Shown here piece by piece: positions 10,470 to 20,330 of a stretch of 64,000 nt of DNA (its first letter is position 1; the number at the start of each line of letters is the position of its first letter). Source of the stretch: Spirometra erinaceieuropaei (taxonomy: Eukaryota; Platyhelminthes; Cestoda; Diphyllobothriidea; Diphyllobothriidae); assembly GCA_902702965.1 (NCBI GenBank), contig CACRXP010000017.1, positions 2,263,343-2,327,342 on the forward strand. Direction: 5' to 3'. The notes beneath the pieces are model-generated. The model was not told the origin of the DNA and made no database searches. It was given only the letters and a program-made list of their open reading frames with translations. A program made the position numbers and the translations under genes.

Positions 10470-11020
10470 GGCATTGCGTACACACAAAGGCCTTTGTTCG
10501 GATGAGCTGGAGAAACCGGAAGACTTATCCGCACGCAATTAAACGAACATATGACCGCCGTTGCGAGAAAGGACACCAGCTCTTACGCTGCGGCTCATTC
10601 GACGGCATCCGGCCACAGATGCGAGTTCGACGAGATTGAAATCATCATTAGAGGTGAAGACCGCATGAGCCGCAAGCTGCCTGAATCATGGCACACTGTC
10701 TCCAGTCTGTTAACAGGTGCAACGACCTTCCCATTCCATACTCGGTGCTGAGACTTTGCGGAGTAATTAGCCACGCTGGGAACGCACAGTCAAACACCGA
10801 CGCCACAGTCGGTGGATCGCATGGTCGATCAATCATCAAACCAAAATCCAACACCCGTGATAAAATTGCAACGATTAACGACTCGAATATTGACCATCGA
10901 ACAATCACATCAAGTGCAAAGAGCCCTTATGAACGGGGAGCCGTGAATTTTCGTAGGTATGCGGTAGCAGGGCGACTGTATCCAATAAATGCTGCAGCCC
11001 CTTATGCATGCGTCACCCGT
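10470..11020 (+). pseudogene. PLE-3 GIY-YIG and C-terminal region
   Basis: The plus strand reads a worn GETGRLIRTQLNEHMTAVAR-like segment, then AAHSTASGHRCEFDEIEI and the subfamily A tail (for example a worn PYSVLRLCGVISHAG near 10735). The GIY part before it is missing because of the inserted PLE tail. This is a fragment of the endonuclease domain and the region after it. Confidence 0.65.
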
Positions 11021-11030
11021 ATCTGATTTT

Positions 11031-11072
11031 GTCTCTGATGATGGGTTCGAGCGGGAATTCGAAACGACAAGC
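11031..11072 (+). ncRNA. Hammerhead-like motif, PLE-3 end, mutated
   Basis: GUCU-CUGAUGA is intact, with stem II GGUUC/GAAUUC. The cleavage region reads GAAACGAC-AAGC, so both the U of the GUC triplet and stem I are damaged. Predicted inactive. Confidence 0.6.
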
Positions 11073-11150
11073 TAATAAAACTCACGTCTCTTTCTTCACG
11101 GCGACTTCCTGGGACTCGTCTGTTTGATTCTTTTGAGAACGACTGGTCTC

Positions 11151-11369
11151 TACAATGACTTCATGTCTGTAGGAAATTTGGTCCACGCGTAGGACGTTAC
11201 GATGTTCATTATTCATGTCCTGCCGAAATATTTTCCGTTCGGTTCAGTTTACAGAAGTAAGTAGGCGTGAAAATTTGAGTATACTATTTGCCTTGTAAAA
11301 ATGGGTGCGGTGTAGAGAGAAATTATTGGGACTGAAATAAGCGGACCCGTAATTGTATGAAAAATGGAC
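11151..11369. other. Junction of PLE-3 tail and LINE 3' end
   Basis: Nothing further is recognised. By position, much of this is probably the 3' untranslated part of the minus-strand LINE. Confidence 0.4.
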
Positions 11370-14190
11370 GTTTGTGTCGGGGGACGAGCGTGATCTCTCA
11401 TCACTCTTGCTCATTTTGGAACATAAATATAACAAGGTCCTTTTTGAAGCTTTGCATCGATGGTGACATCACAAAATCTACAGGGAGAGCTGTTCATAGT
11501 TTGACCACTCTGACAGAGGAGACCAAATTCCGCACATCTAGTCAAGACTGTGTAATACCCAGGTGACCTCGGAGGTTAGTCGTGGTAGCGAATTCAAAAA
11601 GTCCTCAAAGGCCAGTTTGCAGACCACTGTTCTATGCGGAATGCCTACAAGAGATCTCTTGGTAGTTGTCTATAACTCAAAGGGAAGAGGTTCAGATTTA
11701 TTAGGCGGGTTGCGTAATGATAGGAGAGTTGACCCCAAACCATCATCGTGATTGTCCTCTTAACACTTTCGAAAAAATTTTAATCTTGTGTCATACATGG
11801 TTTCCAGGCTTGTGTGTCGTTTTCTAAGTGCGGCCGCAGGAATGTTCCAAAAGTCTTTGTGTAAACGTATTCGTCAAAATCCATAATTGCACGCTTGATG
11901 GCGCACAGTGCAGCCATTCCGCTTTCTGCCACTGTCGAACAATTTGCGGACGGTTTTAGGGAGTTCGTCGTCAGTGCACCGAGGTCCCTTTGGGATTCGA
12001 CGTCTCGTAAAGCTGCACCGTTCAGAAAGTAGCCTCTTGTTCTGACGGATCTGAGGGTTCTACCTAGGCGAGGTACGCTACATGTGCTAACGTTGGACCA
12101 CACGATCCGACGGTTTGGCCATTCCTTCAACCTATTTAGGTTCATCTGCAGTCTGTCTTCGTCGACAGGATCTCGAACTACATTCTATATCTTTATGTCG
12201 TCTGCAAACATTGCTACTTCGCAGTCCAAAGCTCTCGAACAATCGTCCACGTATGGTAGGAATGAAATGGATCCCAGTACTGACCCCTGGGGGACATCCC
12301 TCTCGATTACAACAAGATCTGATTTTCCTTTACGATGCACACGACCTGCTGTGAACCCTCAAGGAAGTTTTCGATCTATTTGAGGAAGTTGCCTCTGGTA
12401 CCTATTTTTAAGCTTGAACAGCAGCCTCTACTTTGTTATACTGTCGAACGCCTTCTGAAAGTCAAAAAAACTGTGTGGACGGCGTTCTGGTATTCGAGAG
12501 TTCTGATTCGGCTCTGCAAAGAATGCGGTAAGGTTGTCTTGCAGGATCTTCCTTTCCGGAACCCATGTCGGCATTTCGATAGCAAGTCGTGAACTTCCAG
12601 GAATCGTATCAATTCACTCCCCATGATCCTCTCCAAAGAATGCATATCAAACGTATGGACCTGTAATTCGTTGTTGATGCCCCGCTACCTCCTTTGTATA
12701 GCGGAGTAATATGTACTAACATCCAGTCGATAGAAAGTATTTCAGTGTCATATGACCTTCCAAAGAGCATCGATAAATACTCAAAAGGCGCAATGGCAAG
12801 TTCCGTGATAAGCTTAGGCGGAATCTCAGCTGGTCATGGCGACTTAGATTCCTTCACTACCCCCTAATTCTCTTCGGACAATGTCTTCTGGGAAGGGTAT
12901 ATTACCTATGCTTGGGTTGGGCAGTTCTTCTGTGGATTGAGGAAGGAACTTGCCTCGTTTGTGTGGACTGATTGGGAAAATTCTGAAAAGTGCGCATTTT
13001 TGTCCCTGCTATCAACAATCTCAAAGTTCTCGGTAATCCTTATTAAGGAGGTTTGATGTCGATTACTTGCAATTCTTCTGAGGTGGCTGTGGGGAAATTT
13101 TGGGTTTTGCGTTGCTTTTTGCAGCAAATTCCTCTCGAATTACCGGCGTGCATTTATGATCATGCGTCCCGGTTTTGTCCTCTGTGACTTGTAGGTGTTT
13201 AAATATTCAACTTGCCTATTGACACAGTCTTTTCTCCACAATTTGCACTTCCGGCTAATCTCTTTCTTTAGGTTGCCATTGTGCCATCGAGGGCGTTTGT
13301 TTAGACTTGAAATATTAAGTGGACAGTGGTTGTTGATAAGATGCAGAAGGACATTCTTGGACAAATCCCACTCATGATTGGCAGTAGTTGTAAACACTGA
13401 ACTCCAGCCCAGACCGCATAAGTCTGCCCTCATGTGATTGAAGTCTCCCCGCCAAATGCTGCCTCTTTTCTCGTGTAGAGTATGCAAAATGGAGAATAAC
13501 GAATAAGCACAACATTGTCATTTTGGCTAACGGTCGGTATGCAGATGACCTCGTCTATGCTCTCTGATCTATTTGTGAAAACTAGATGCAGTCTGTTAGC
13601 TATTTGTCCTTCAGGTATTCTCGTTGGAAACATAACATGTTGTGTGAGGAACGTCCCTTTGATGTTTTTTTCAGCAAACGAAAGTCGAAAATCGATTTTG
13701 GACCTGGCGCTTGAACAGTGTTCCAGTTAGTCCCCGGTGCGTTGAAGTCGTTCAAGACTATGACATTATGTCGACTGGAAAATTTCTCCAACTGCTCCAA
13801 ACGATGTGTGCCCGCCATTTGGTCTCTCCAAGGTGGTTGGTATATAGTGAGGCCATCGGGACACGGGGAACAAGTAGCCTTGATAGTCAGCCAAATAGCC
13901 TCCATGCTGCATGCAAACTTAGTGGTATTTGCCGACACTGTCGGGTCTTCCTTTATATACACAACTATGCCACCACCCTGACGATGTTTCCTGTCCCTCC
14001 GATAAATTTGGCCTCCGATTAAGGTTATTTCGCTATCCCTATCGTTTTCGAACAGCCAAGTTTCGGTTACGGTTATAACATCCGGAGGAAGTTTGGCAAG
14101 GCAAAGTTTCAGCTTGTCCAGTTCCGGCATTAGGCTTCGGGCAGTTGTATACATGCAACTTAATTTTGCGCCAGTCCATTTTCTGGATGC
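11370..14190 (-). pseudogene. LINE endonuclease / reverse transcriptase ORF, decayed
   Basis: Starting near 14190, the minus strand reads LPPDVITVTETWLFENDRDS and GGGIVVYIKED, the conserved blocks of an APE-like endonuclease. The frame stays open to 13600. After frameshifts, RT blocks follow: a worn LERIMGSELIRFLE then SKCRHGFRKGRSC near 12600, VPQGSVLGSISFLPYVDD near 12290 and FADD at 12197-12208. The post-RT segment has LNGAALRDVESQRDLGALTT near 12010. The C-terminus near 11400 keeps a worn SFKKDLV-like ending. Stops and shifts make it non-functional. The protein would nick DNA and copy its own RNA at the target. Confidence 0.8.
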
Positions 14191-14245
14191 ATTTGTCAAT
14201 GTTGAGGGCATAACTGCTTTGTCGCGGATGTTATTCCTACTGGCT
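11370..14245 (-). mobile_element. Non-LTR retrotransposon (CR1/Jockey-like LINE), minus strand
   Basis: A nearly full ORF2-like protein is readable on the minus strand: APE-type endonuclease (about 14150-13600), a linker, reverse transcriptase (about 12900-11800) and the C-terminal segment (about 11750-11380). It lies directly downstream of a PLE end (PLE-4), and one open frame crosses that junction. The clade is judged from the order APE then RT, VPQGSVLG and FADD motifs, and the C-terminal LWNSLP-like block; this is inference. Confidence 0.8.
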
Positions 14246-14344
14246 CGTTCAGCTGCCTGATGTGTTTCAATTAAGTCGATTGCTTTGGTCCCAGGAAGCG
14301 GTTCTGAAGAAGGAGACACGATCGCTGAGACAAGAACCTTTTTT

Positions 14345-14387
14345 GATTGGTGCTTCAGACTCCCGCTCAAACTCATCACCAGAGACA
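14345..14387 (-). ncRNA. Degenerate hammerhead-like motif, PLE-4 end
   Basis: GUCU is followed by CUGGUGA in place of CUGAUGA, and GAAGCACC replaces GAAACGUC. The stem II outline remains. Predicted inactive. Confidence 0.5.
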
Positions 14388-14425
14388 AAAGCAAAAACGA
14401 GTGGTTCATGCACAAGGGGCTGCAG

Positions 14426-14433
14426 TATTTATA
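14426..14433 (-). promoter_or_regulatory. TATA-like box in PLE-4 end
   Basis: TATAAATA on the minus strand in the conserved context CCTATAAATACTGC. It lies upstream of the open frame that runs through the PLE tail into the LINE. Confidence 0.5.
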
Positions 14434-14804
14434 GGATGCAGTCGTCATGCTACCGCATACCTATGAATATTCACGGTTCCTCCCTCCATCAGGGATCGTT
14501 GCACATGGCGTATTTGCAATTTGATGGCCAACATTCGCGTCGTTAATTGCTGCAATCCCATCAAGTGTCTTGGATGTTGGAATGAAAATTGCTAAACCAT
14601 CCGACCCACAGACCCTGGCGTTGGGAAAAGGGTTCATCTGTGCGCTCCCCGTGAGGCTAATTACTCCGCCTAGACGAAGTCTCAGCACGCTGTATTGAAT
14701 GGGAAAACCATTGCACTTGTTAATAGACTGGGGGCCCGTAAACCGTGACTCAAGCAGCTTCCGGCTCACGCGGTCGTAACTCCTTGCGAGAATTTCGGCC
14801 TCGT

Positions 14805-15419
14805 CTAATTTATATATATGGCCGGATCTCGTCGAATGAGCCGCAACGTGAGGGCTGGTGTCATTTCTCTCACTGCTGCAGCGTGTTCGGCCATTCGCGT
14901 TCGGAGCAGTCTTCCGGTTTCCCTGACGTAGTTGCTTTTTCCGCAACTGCATGAGGCCCGATAAACGACTTCAGACGTTTCTTGCCGTAGCAGTGGGTCT
15001 TTCGGCTTCATTACCTGACACCTGATGGTTGCATGCAGTCTATTTGCACCTCCAACCCAAAGTGGTGCGAGAAGGCGGCCGACAGCTTCCGAAACGCTCT
15101 TGACATACGGAAGTGCTCGCGAAAATTTGGTGTCCGTGCGGTTAGGTACCTTGTTCCTTTTTTGTATGCACCAGTTGACGAATTTGCGCGGGTAGCCACT
15201 GTCTTTGAAGACCCGTCGGAGATGTTGTGGTCTGGCAATATTATCCTCCGGCAGTGCGCTCCAACTCGCTGATAGAGTCTTAACACAACTGATTTTATGA
15301 TTGACTGGGTAATTGCTGATGAAGTTCAGTATTTGCGCCGTCTTTATCGCTTTCCTGAACACTTTGCTCTTTAGGCCACTAAAAACTTTGCTGCATACCA
15401 GGGCATCTAGGAAGGCCAA
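14805..15419 (-). pseudogene. PLE-4 RT thumb and GIY-YIG domain
   Basis: One minus-strand frame stays open for about 204 codons. It begins AFLDALVCSK (segment just after RT motif C), passes FVNWCIQKRNKVPNRTDTKF and reaches VVYRASCSCGKSNYVRETGR with RTRMAEHAAAV. This is the best-preserved GIY-YIG domain in the window. The glycine of the YVGETGR block reads R here (YVRETGR), which may affect function. The frame then shifts, and the remaining C-terminal region continues in another frame to about 14470. There is no RT core, so this is a truncated copy. Confidence 0.8.
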
Positions 15420-15430
15420 CTGGTTGTTCT

Positions 15431-15624
15431 GATGGTATCTGTCACAAACTCATTTGTGTTAGAACGCTCGGCGTGTCCAATGATGACAAATTCAAAGTTT
15501 AGATTTCCCTTTTAGACCAAAACGCATTTATTACTGAGTAATTCTCGTTTGGTAATCTGGACGCGAGATATGTTCCAGATCGTTTCATTTGGCGTTAGAA
15601 TTCGGACGGTCACAATCGACGGAA
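15431..15624. other. Unassigned DNA
   Basis: No feature is recognised between the truncated end of PLE-4 and the S1 SINE. Confidence 0.4.
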
Positions 15625-15850
15625 CAGAAAGCCCTTGGGTTAGTGGTTAGAGGCGTTGGACGTCTAAGCAACAGGTCGCGGAATCGAACCCCAGGTGTTC
15701 CACACTTCGGGATTGGGTATGGCTAGCTGGTGACGGATAATACGCCAGAGATTGTCATTCCAGACCCCTTGTCCGTGTCGGCCAGTGGGACAGGTGAGTT
15801 TCGTAATACGATCAGTAAGCGCCTCCCTACCAGATGCATGCATATACGAT
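15625..15850 (+). mobile_element. tRNA-derived SINE, family S1
   Basis: The head is TTAGTGGTTAGAGGCGTTGG (box A-like) and GGTCGCGGAATCGAACCC (box B-like), the spacing of an internal RNA polymerase III promoter. The S1 body then follows (GGTATGGCTAGCTGGTGACG and CATTCCAGACCCCTTGTC). The end, CGATCAGTAAGCGCCTCCC, matches the ends of the copies at 9936 and 28030. Confidence 0.65.
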
Positions 15851-18299
15851 TTGTTTTAACGCCTTCCCAACATAGGTGCAGGCTAAAGGCTCAGACAGGT
15901 GCCTCACCGACATTTCCAATGCCGCATGAGAACTTCCAGAGGTTCGGTTTCTTTCTAGATCATCCGACAATCTGTGTCTGGTTTTTCGTATATGAAATTC
16001 AGATATGAGTGTCGAGTTAGTAATTTCACATATACTCAAGTAAAGGACATGAATTTAAGTACGGCAAAACCACTGTTTCATAGAATAATACTAATGAGGG
16101 CGGTTCTCGATGATGGCATGGGCCTAGGTGGATATTCGCAGTGGCCAATTGCTTTTTACCCACCTTCTAATTGTACCTTTGGGGCTGGCAAACATAACCG
16201 CATCCTGAGGACGTACGTTCAAGTTCTTTCCCTCATCATTCGCAACGTCACGATATTCTGTCCCTGAAAATTCATGTCCCGGAGACTTAACTTCAAGTCC
16301 TGCACTGAGTAACTTCTCAAATTATTCATTTGATTCTTCTCTGGAGTTCATATACCAGAAACCACATAGAGAACGCTGGGGGTCCCACTTATGAGCCGAA
16401 CCCCTCGCAGCTGTGTCACGCAGCAGCAGAATATTGGCAAAACACGTGTCTGGGCTTTCAGCAAGTATTTGTTTCGGGAGTACGGTATAATACTTTTACC
16501 ATTTATATATTTATACGTATTGTTAACATAAGCAAAGATTTGAGTTCCCGAGCATAAATGAGAAGAACAGGCGATCTCTGGAACCATGGTTATATTTTCT
16601 TGACATTTCACAAACAGACAAGCTTACATCGTCGGATGCGAGTATCGTACGGCGTCATACAGTATTTATAGGGGGAGAAATCCCGGCCGTCTTAACACGA
16701 TGTTACTTATATGGGGGTGCCTTTAATCGGTTTTGGCTCTAGTTGTCCGCATACACACACGGATCGTCTGTGTAGTCGCCTGTGATATCTTCGTCACCCT
16801 CTTTTCTTATCACTGATGGGAATGCTTGTGCCGAAAAGATACGAAGTCGTACGGTTAGCAAGAGCGAAAACAAGAAATTTTTCTCGTCTTGCTCAGATTG
16901 GCATTCCCAATGAGATGGTCGTCTGTGAAGCCATTAATCTCATGCTAGAAGTACTAAACTTAGGCCTTTGACATCGGAGTGAGACCAATATCCGCCACTT
17001 GCTCATGCAACCCAGGGATCCGTAATCGCCTGCGCCGACGTCAGGAGTCGTCTATCGTGTCAACTACGTAGAACTGTGGCGGTCAAGGGTGTGAGATCAA
17101 CTTAAACCACGCACAATAAGTTCGTTTCGTCTAATGTCGGAAGTCAGGGAGCTTTGTGAGGACTAGTTTATTCTGTACACAGGGCAGGTTGCCGTAAGTT
17201 GGCTGTTTGCTTGCAACAGAGATAAGCGTCCGTTCACGGAGGGCGTCAGTCGCGGTGTGTCGTTTACGCGGGAGTGAAAGCCTGTGTCAGTAGGTGGGGG
17301 TGACTGGTTGAGTGCTGGTCATGAAATTGGACGGATTAGGGGGAAGCATCATTACAAGGGCTCACGGGTAGCAAGCCAGGTCGTCCGACGCGCGTGATAG
17401 TGATAATAGTTTGTGGGGGAAGCCGGGGGTCACTGCAGCTGGACAGCAGGGGCCCAAGTTCTAGCCGGCGCGGTTGGTTGTGTGTCAACGGCGCGGCAAC
17501 GATTGTCGCGGTCATCTACCGACAATACTGAGCAGGAGAAAAGGGGACTGTAGCGGCTGCTACAGGCTGTCTGGCGACAGCTAGCCCTACTTATACTTGG
17601 GTTTGCCATATTTAAGATTCAAACGCGCCTTCTTGAGTCATCGAGCGGCATTAAATCCAACTCTAACAACTAAGGCATGGAGAAGTTCAGCCATCGCGTG
17701 ACTGCCTGGGGGGCTCTTTAATGGGGCGCTGATTACAAATGAGTAAACGCACCCCGTAGCACCATCACGGAACGCAACCCCATCCTTTTTGATACTTCAG
17801 AGCGCCGTCAACAAAACGAAGGGATTGTGTCTTAGTACTGGAGCGTTGGATTCAGTGATCGAATAACAGCGTCCAATCGTCATTCCGCTCATCCTGTCTT
17901 TATTCAACAGTTTTTTATCTACGTACATTGGCAGTTGCTATTAGACTTCTGGGGTTCTATATTTAGTACCAAGACAAAGAGGGACGAACAGGGTTGCAGC
18001 CTGGTTGGCAAACGCCCATCTACCGCACACATATAATATGTTGGAGTGTGTTCATCGTTCGAGCTATGCGAAATGCTCGCCCATTGTGCTTTCCAAGTCA
18101 TGCTGATGACACCTTTGTCATTGTTAAAAGAAGTCGGTCGATTATGTAACCCCACTCAAATTAACCAGACCCCAACTACCGGCAATAAGGGGCCAGAGGT
18201 AATAGAGGTTTTTACAGATGGGGCCGGGGAACGCACAGACGACGAAATCATGTAGTTTTATGCAAAAGAAAACCTATTGGGAATGCGAGGTTTTGCTTT
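15851..18299. other. Unassigned DNA with a GC-rich block at about 17020-17660
   Basis: No gene is supported. The block from about 17020 to 17660 is clearly richer in G and C than its surroundings and has no long frame. It ends with a TATTTAAG word near 17610. A solo LTR or other promoter-like repeat is possible, but no matching second copy is in the window. Confidence 0.4.
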
Positions 18300-18389
18300 G
18301 AGTGGTTGAGAAATAGTTGCCCTAACCTTAACCTTCGTTCCTAACCCTGACTCCCAACACTAACTCCTACCCCGACTCCCACAGTACTG
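18300..18389 (-). repeat. Short CCCTAA-like degenerate repeat
   Basis: Words such as CCCTAACCTTAACC and CCTAACCC occur without a fixed period, which is the complement of the words in the foldback elements at 3015 and 55198. It is probably a fragment of that family. Confidence 0.45.
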
Positions 18390-18820
18390 TGTCCATCAGG
18401 TGGATTTACTCAACCACATCTTAACAAGAAATCAAATAGAAATGTCCCGAAGTACCATTACCTCAACACCTGCAGGAAGCCCATTCACACTCGAGAAAGA
18501 GGATGACGGCAAAATCCAATTTCCTGACGTCCTCGTAAAGAAAGGGACTGACGGGATATTTCACACATTAGTTTACGCAAGGAACTTTATGGTGAAATTC
18601 TTCGACATTACGAGAACAATTACCCCACCTCTCACAAATACAGTGCCGTGAGCAGCCTCCTTAAATGAGCAAAAAACTCACCGATCCGACAACGAAACCT
18701 ACTAAATGGAACTGAATTATCAGTCCCGGCTGTTTCTCCAGACTAGCTATCTTAGAGATTGACACATTTTTGGTTCGAAGGTTTGCACAACACCCTGTTC
18801 TAGTCGCTGAAAAACTAGTT

Positions 18821-19430
18821 TTACAAGCAGCATCGGTATTGGGAGCCCATTGTGTTGTCCTTTATTTGTTGGTAGTACTTCTCATCCAGCTGACAATAAT
18901 TCTTGAGGCAAAACTTAAGCATGTCTAGAAAATGGTGTGATGAAATGCCAATGGAAGTTTGCTCTACACATCGGGCAACGCTGTCAATTAGTAGGCCATG
19001 CGGTATTGAAGAAAACAGGGCAATAACATCGAACGACAGGATGCATTTGTCAAGACTTACTTCAAGGCCTTGGATATTTCGTAGCAAAGCCTGATAATTT
19101 TTGATGCTGTGTTACCGTATTGTTTGAAATACCTTTGTGTTTAAACTCGTGCTCCATGCAATTGCGCACAATTTCGCGCGGGTACTCGTTGTGGGAAAAT
19201 AATTTAAAGAGGTATATAATCTCTGTTTGGTAATTTTTTTCATCAGAGCAGTGCGTTTTGGCACGATTTAGCAGGCTGTGGACAGTGCTCTCTTTGTGAG
19301 AGATGGGATGGTTACTCTCAAAATGTAGAATGACCTCGGAATATGTTTTAGTTGTGATAAACTTAAGTTTGAAGAGATCCATGAGTTTTTCAGCATACGA
19401 GGACATCCAGAAATGGGGGTTGTCCAGCAA
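18821..19430 (-). pseudogene. Subfamily C PLE RT fragments, minus strand
   Basis: From 19430 the minus strand reads a thumb segment (SNHPISHKESTVHSLLNRAK, then EYPREIVRNCMEHEFKHKG). After a junction near 19080 it reads RT motif A (LSFDVIALFSSIPHGLLID) and a worn motif B (IKDNTMGSQ near 18840). Thumb before RT core is the reverse of the protein order. Two head-to-tail copies that lost the intervening endonuclease would explain this. Confidence 0.7.
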
Positions 19431-19576
19431 CTTCTGTTTCGAAAGTGGACTTGGTTACGGGAAATGTGGAGTTAAGATTTCTGTGGAGCAAGCCTAATGG
19501 GTTTTCTGCTCCACAGAAAACTTAACTCCACATTTCCGGGAATCAAGTTCATTTTCGAAACAGAAGTTGCTGGACA
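19421..19576. repeat. Palindrome with about 71-base arms at the PLE-C junction
   Basis: Arms 19421-19491 and 19506-19576 are reverse complements with only a few mismatches; both ends read TGTCCAGCAACTTCTGTTTC. The loop is 14 bases. It sits exactly where the PLE sequence changes strand. Confidence 0.85.
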
Positions 19577-20060
19577 GCTTCCATTTCTTTAAATTATTTT
19601 ACCACAACGAATACCCGCGCGACTTTGTGCGCAATTGCATGGAGAATGAGTTCAAACACAAAAGTATTTCGAACAACACAGCCACCCAGGCACCAAAACC
19701 ATTTACCTGGCGAACTCTCACATACGTACAAATGTTTCTGAGCTCGTCAAAAGACAGGTGCCTACCTGCAATCACCATGGGTACACAGTTTGCACACCCT
19801 AAGGACAGGGTTGACTATCTTAATAGAAAAGGTGTGTCCACGACATACCATGTTTCAGTTGTGATGCCGTCTATTGTGGCCAGACCCCGAAATCTGTCTC
19901 AATTCGTATACATGAGCATCGATAAGCGATGAAGAGACGAGATCATCTATCCCAAGTGGCTATGCACACACTGGACACCGGACACCAATTTGCATAGGAG
20001 AACACGCGCATTTCGGCGCCTGCCCTATAAGAAGAGGCCATGAATTCCTGGAAGCCATGC
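19567..20060 (+). pseudogene. Subfamily C PLE thumb and GIY-YIG domain, plus strand
   Basis: Thumb sequence (DFVRNCMENEFKHKSISNNT) is followed by a frame reading VHDIPCFSCDAVYCGQTPKS and IRIHEHR near 19835-19925. These are the GIY-, YIG- and EH-containing parts of the endonuclease with a CxxC linker. A stop follows directly after EHR. The sequence diverges strongly from subfamily A, so this is a separate lineage. Confidence 0.7.
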
Positions 20061-20259
20061 ACTCAGATGAGGCGTGAGTCAATCGGCATATCAATCTAGA
20101 TGTCACACACAAATTTTTTAAAGACAAATTGATGTGAGTGCAGCCAATGCCGAGGGGTTGACGAAATATCATTGACGCGCATCGGCGCAGACTTCGGCAA
20201 CCACGGAATCATTTGTTCGATGAGATTTAAATAATTAACCGTTTTTGTACATAGCCCAG

Positions 20260-20302
20260 TAGTCTGACGATGGGCTGGGTAATCACTTTCGAAAATTTAC
20301 TA
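20260..20302 (+). ncRNA. Hammerhead-like motif, PLE subfamily C end
   Basis: UAGU-CUGACGA fits the CUGANGA core. GAAAAUUU-ACUA follows after a weak stem II region. Stem I pairs UAGU with ACUA perfectly, and stem III is A-U, A-U. Both differ from subfamily A (GUCU/AGGC and C-G, A-U) while keeping pairing. AATAAA follows at 20302-20307. Stem II here is poorly paired, so activity is uncertain. Confidence 0.6.
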
Positions 20303-20330
20303 ATAAAGTGCTTACTTTTCCCAAAGAGCC

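Larger units (their letters stand above)
9237..11150 (+). mobile_element. Penelope-like element PLE-3, broken by SINEs and an inverted PLE end
   Basis: Plus-strand RT sequence (9240-9665) resumes at 10136-10315 after two SINE copies. At about 10318-10460 an opposite-strand PLE tail with GAAACGUC-AGAC intrudes. The GIY-YIG region and the 3' end follow on the plus strand from about 10470, with a hammerhead-like motif at 11031-11072. This is a nested, rearranged PLE of subfamily A. Confidence 0.7.
14246..15430 (-). mobile_element. Penelope-like element PLE-4, 5'-truncated
   Basis: A minus-strand PLE of subfamily A runs from the thumb of the RT to its 3' end. It contains the GIY-YIG domain, TATAAATA at 14426-14433 and a worn hammerhead-like motif at 14345-14387. 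It is cut at 15430, before RT motif C. Its 3' end joins the LINE. Confidence 0.8.
18390..20330. mobile_element. Rearranged Penelope-like element, subfamily C
   Basis: Three blocks of one PLE subfamily lie in mixed orientation. A plus-strand post-motif-C piece occupies 18400-18651. Minus-strand thumb and RT pieces occupy 19430-18821, in the order thumb then RT core, which is not the native order. A plus-strand thumb, GIY-YIG and 3' end occupy 19567-20330. A near-perfect palindrome (19421-19576) separates the minus and plus blocks. The 3' end carries its own hammerhead-like motif and AATAAA. Confidence 0.75.
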
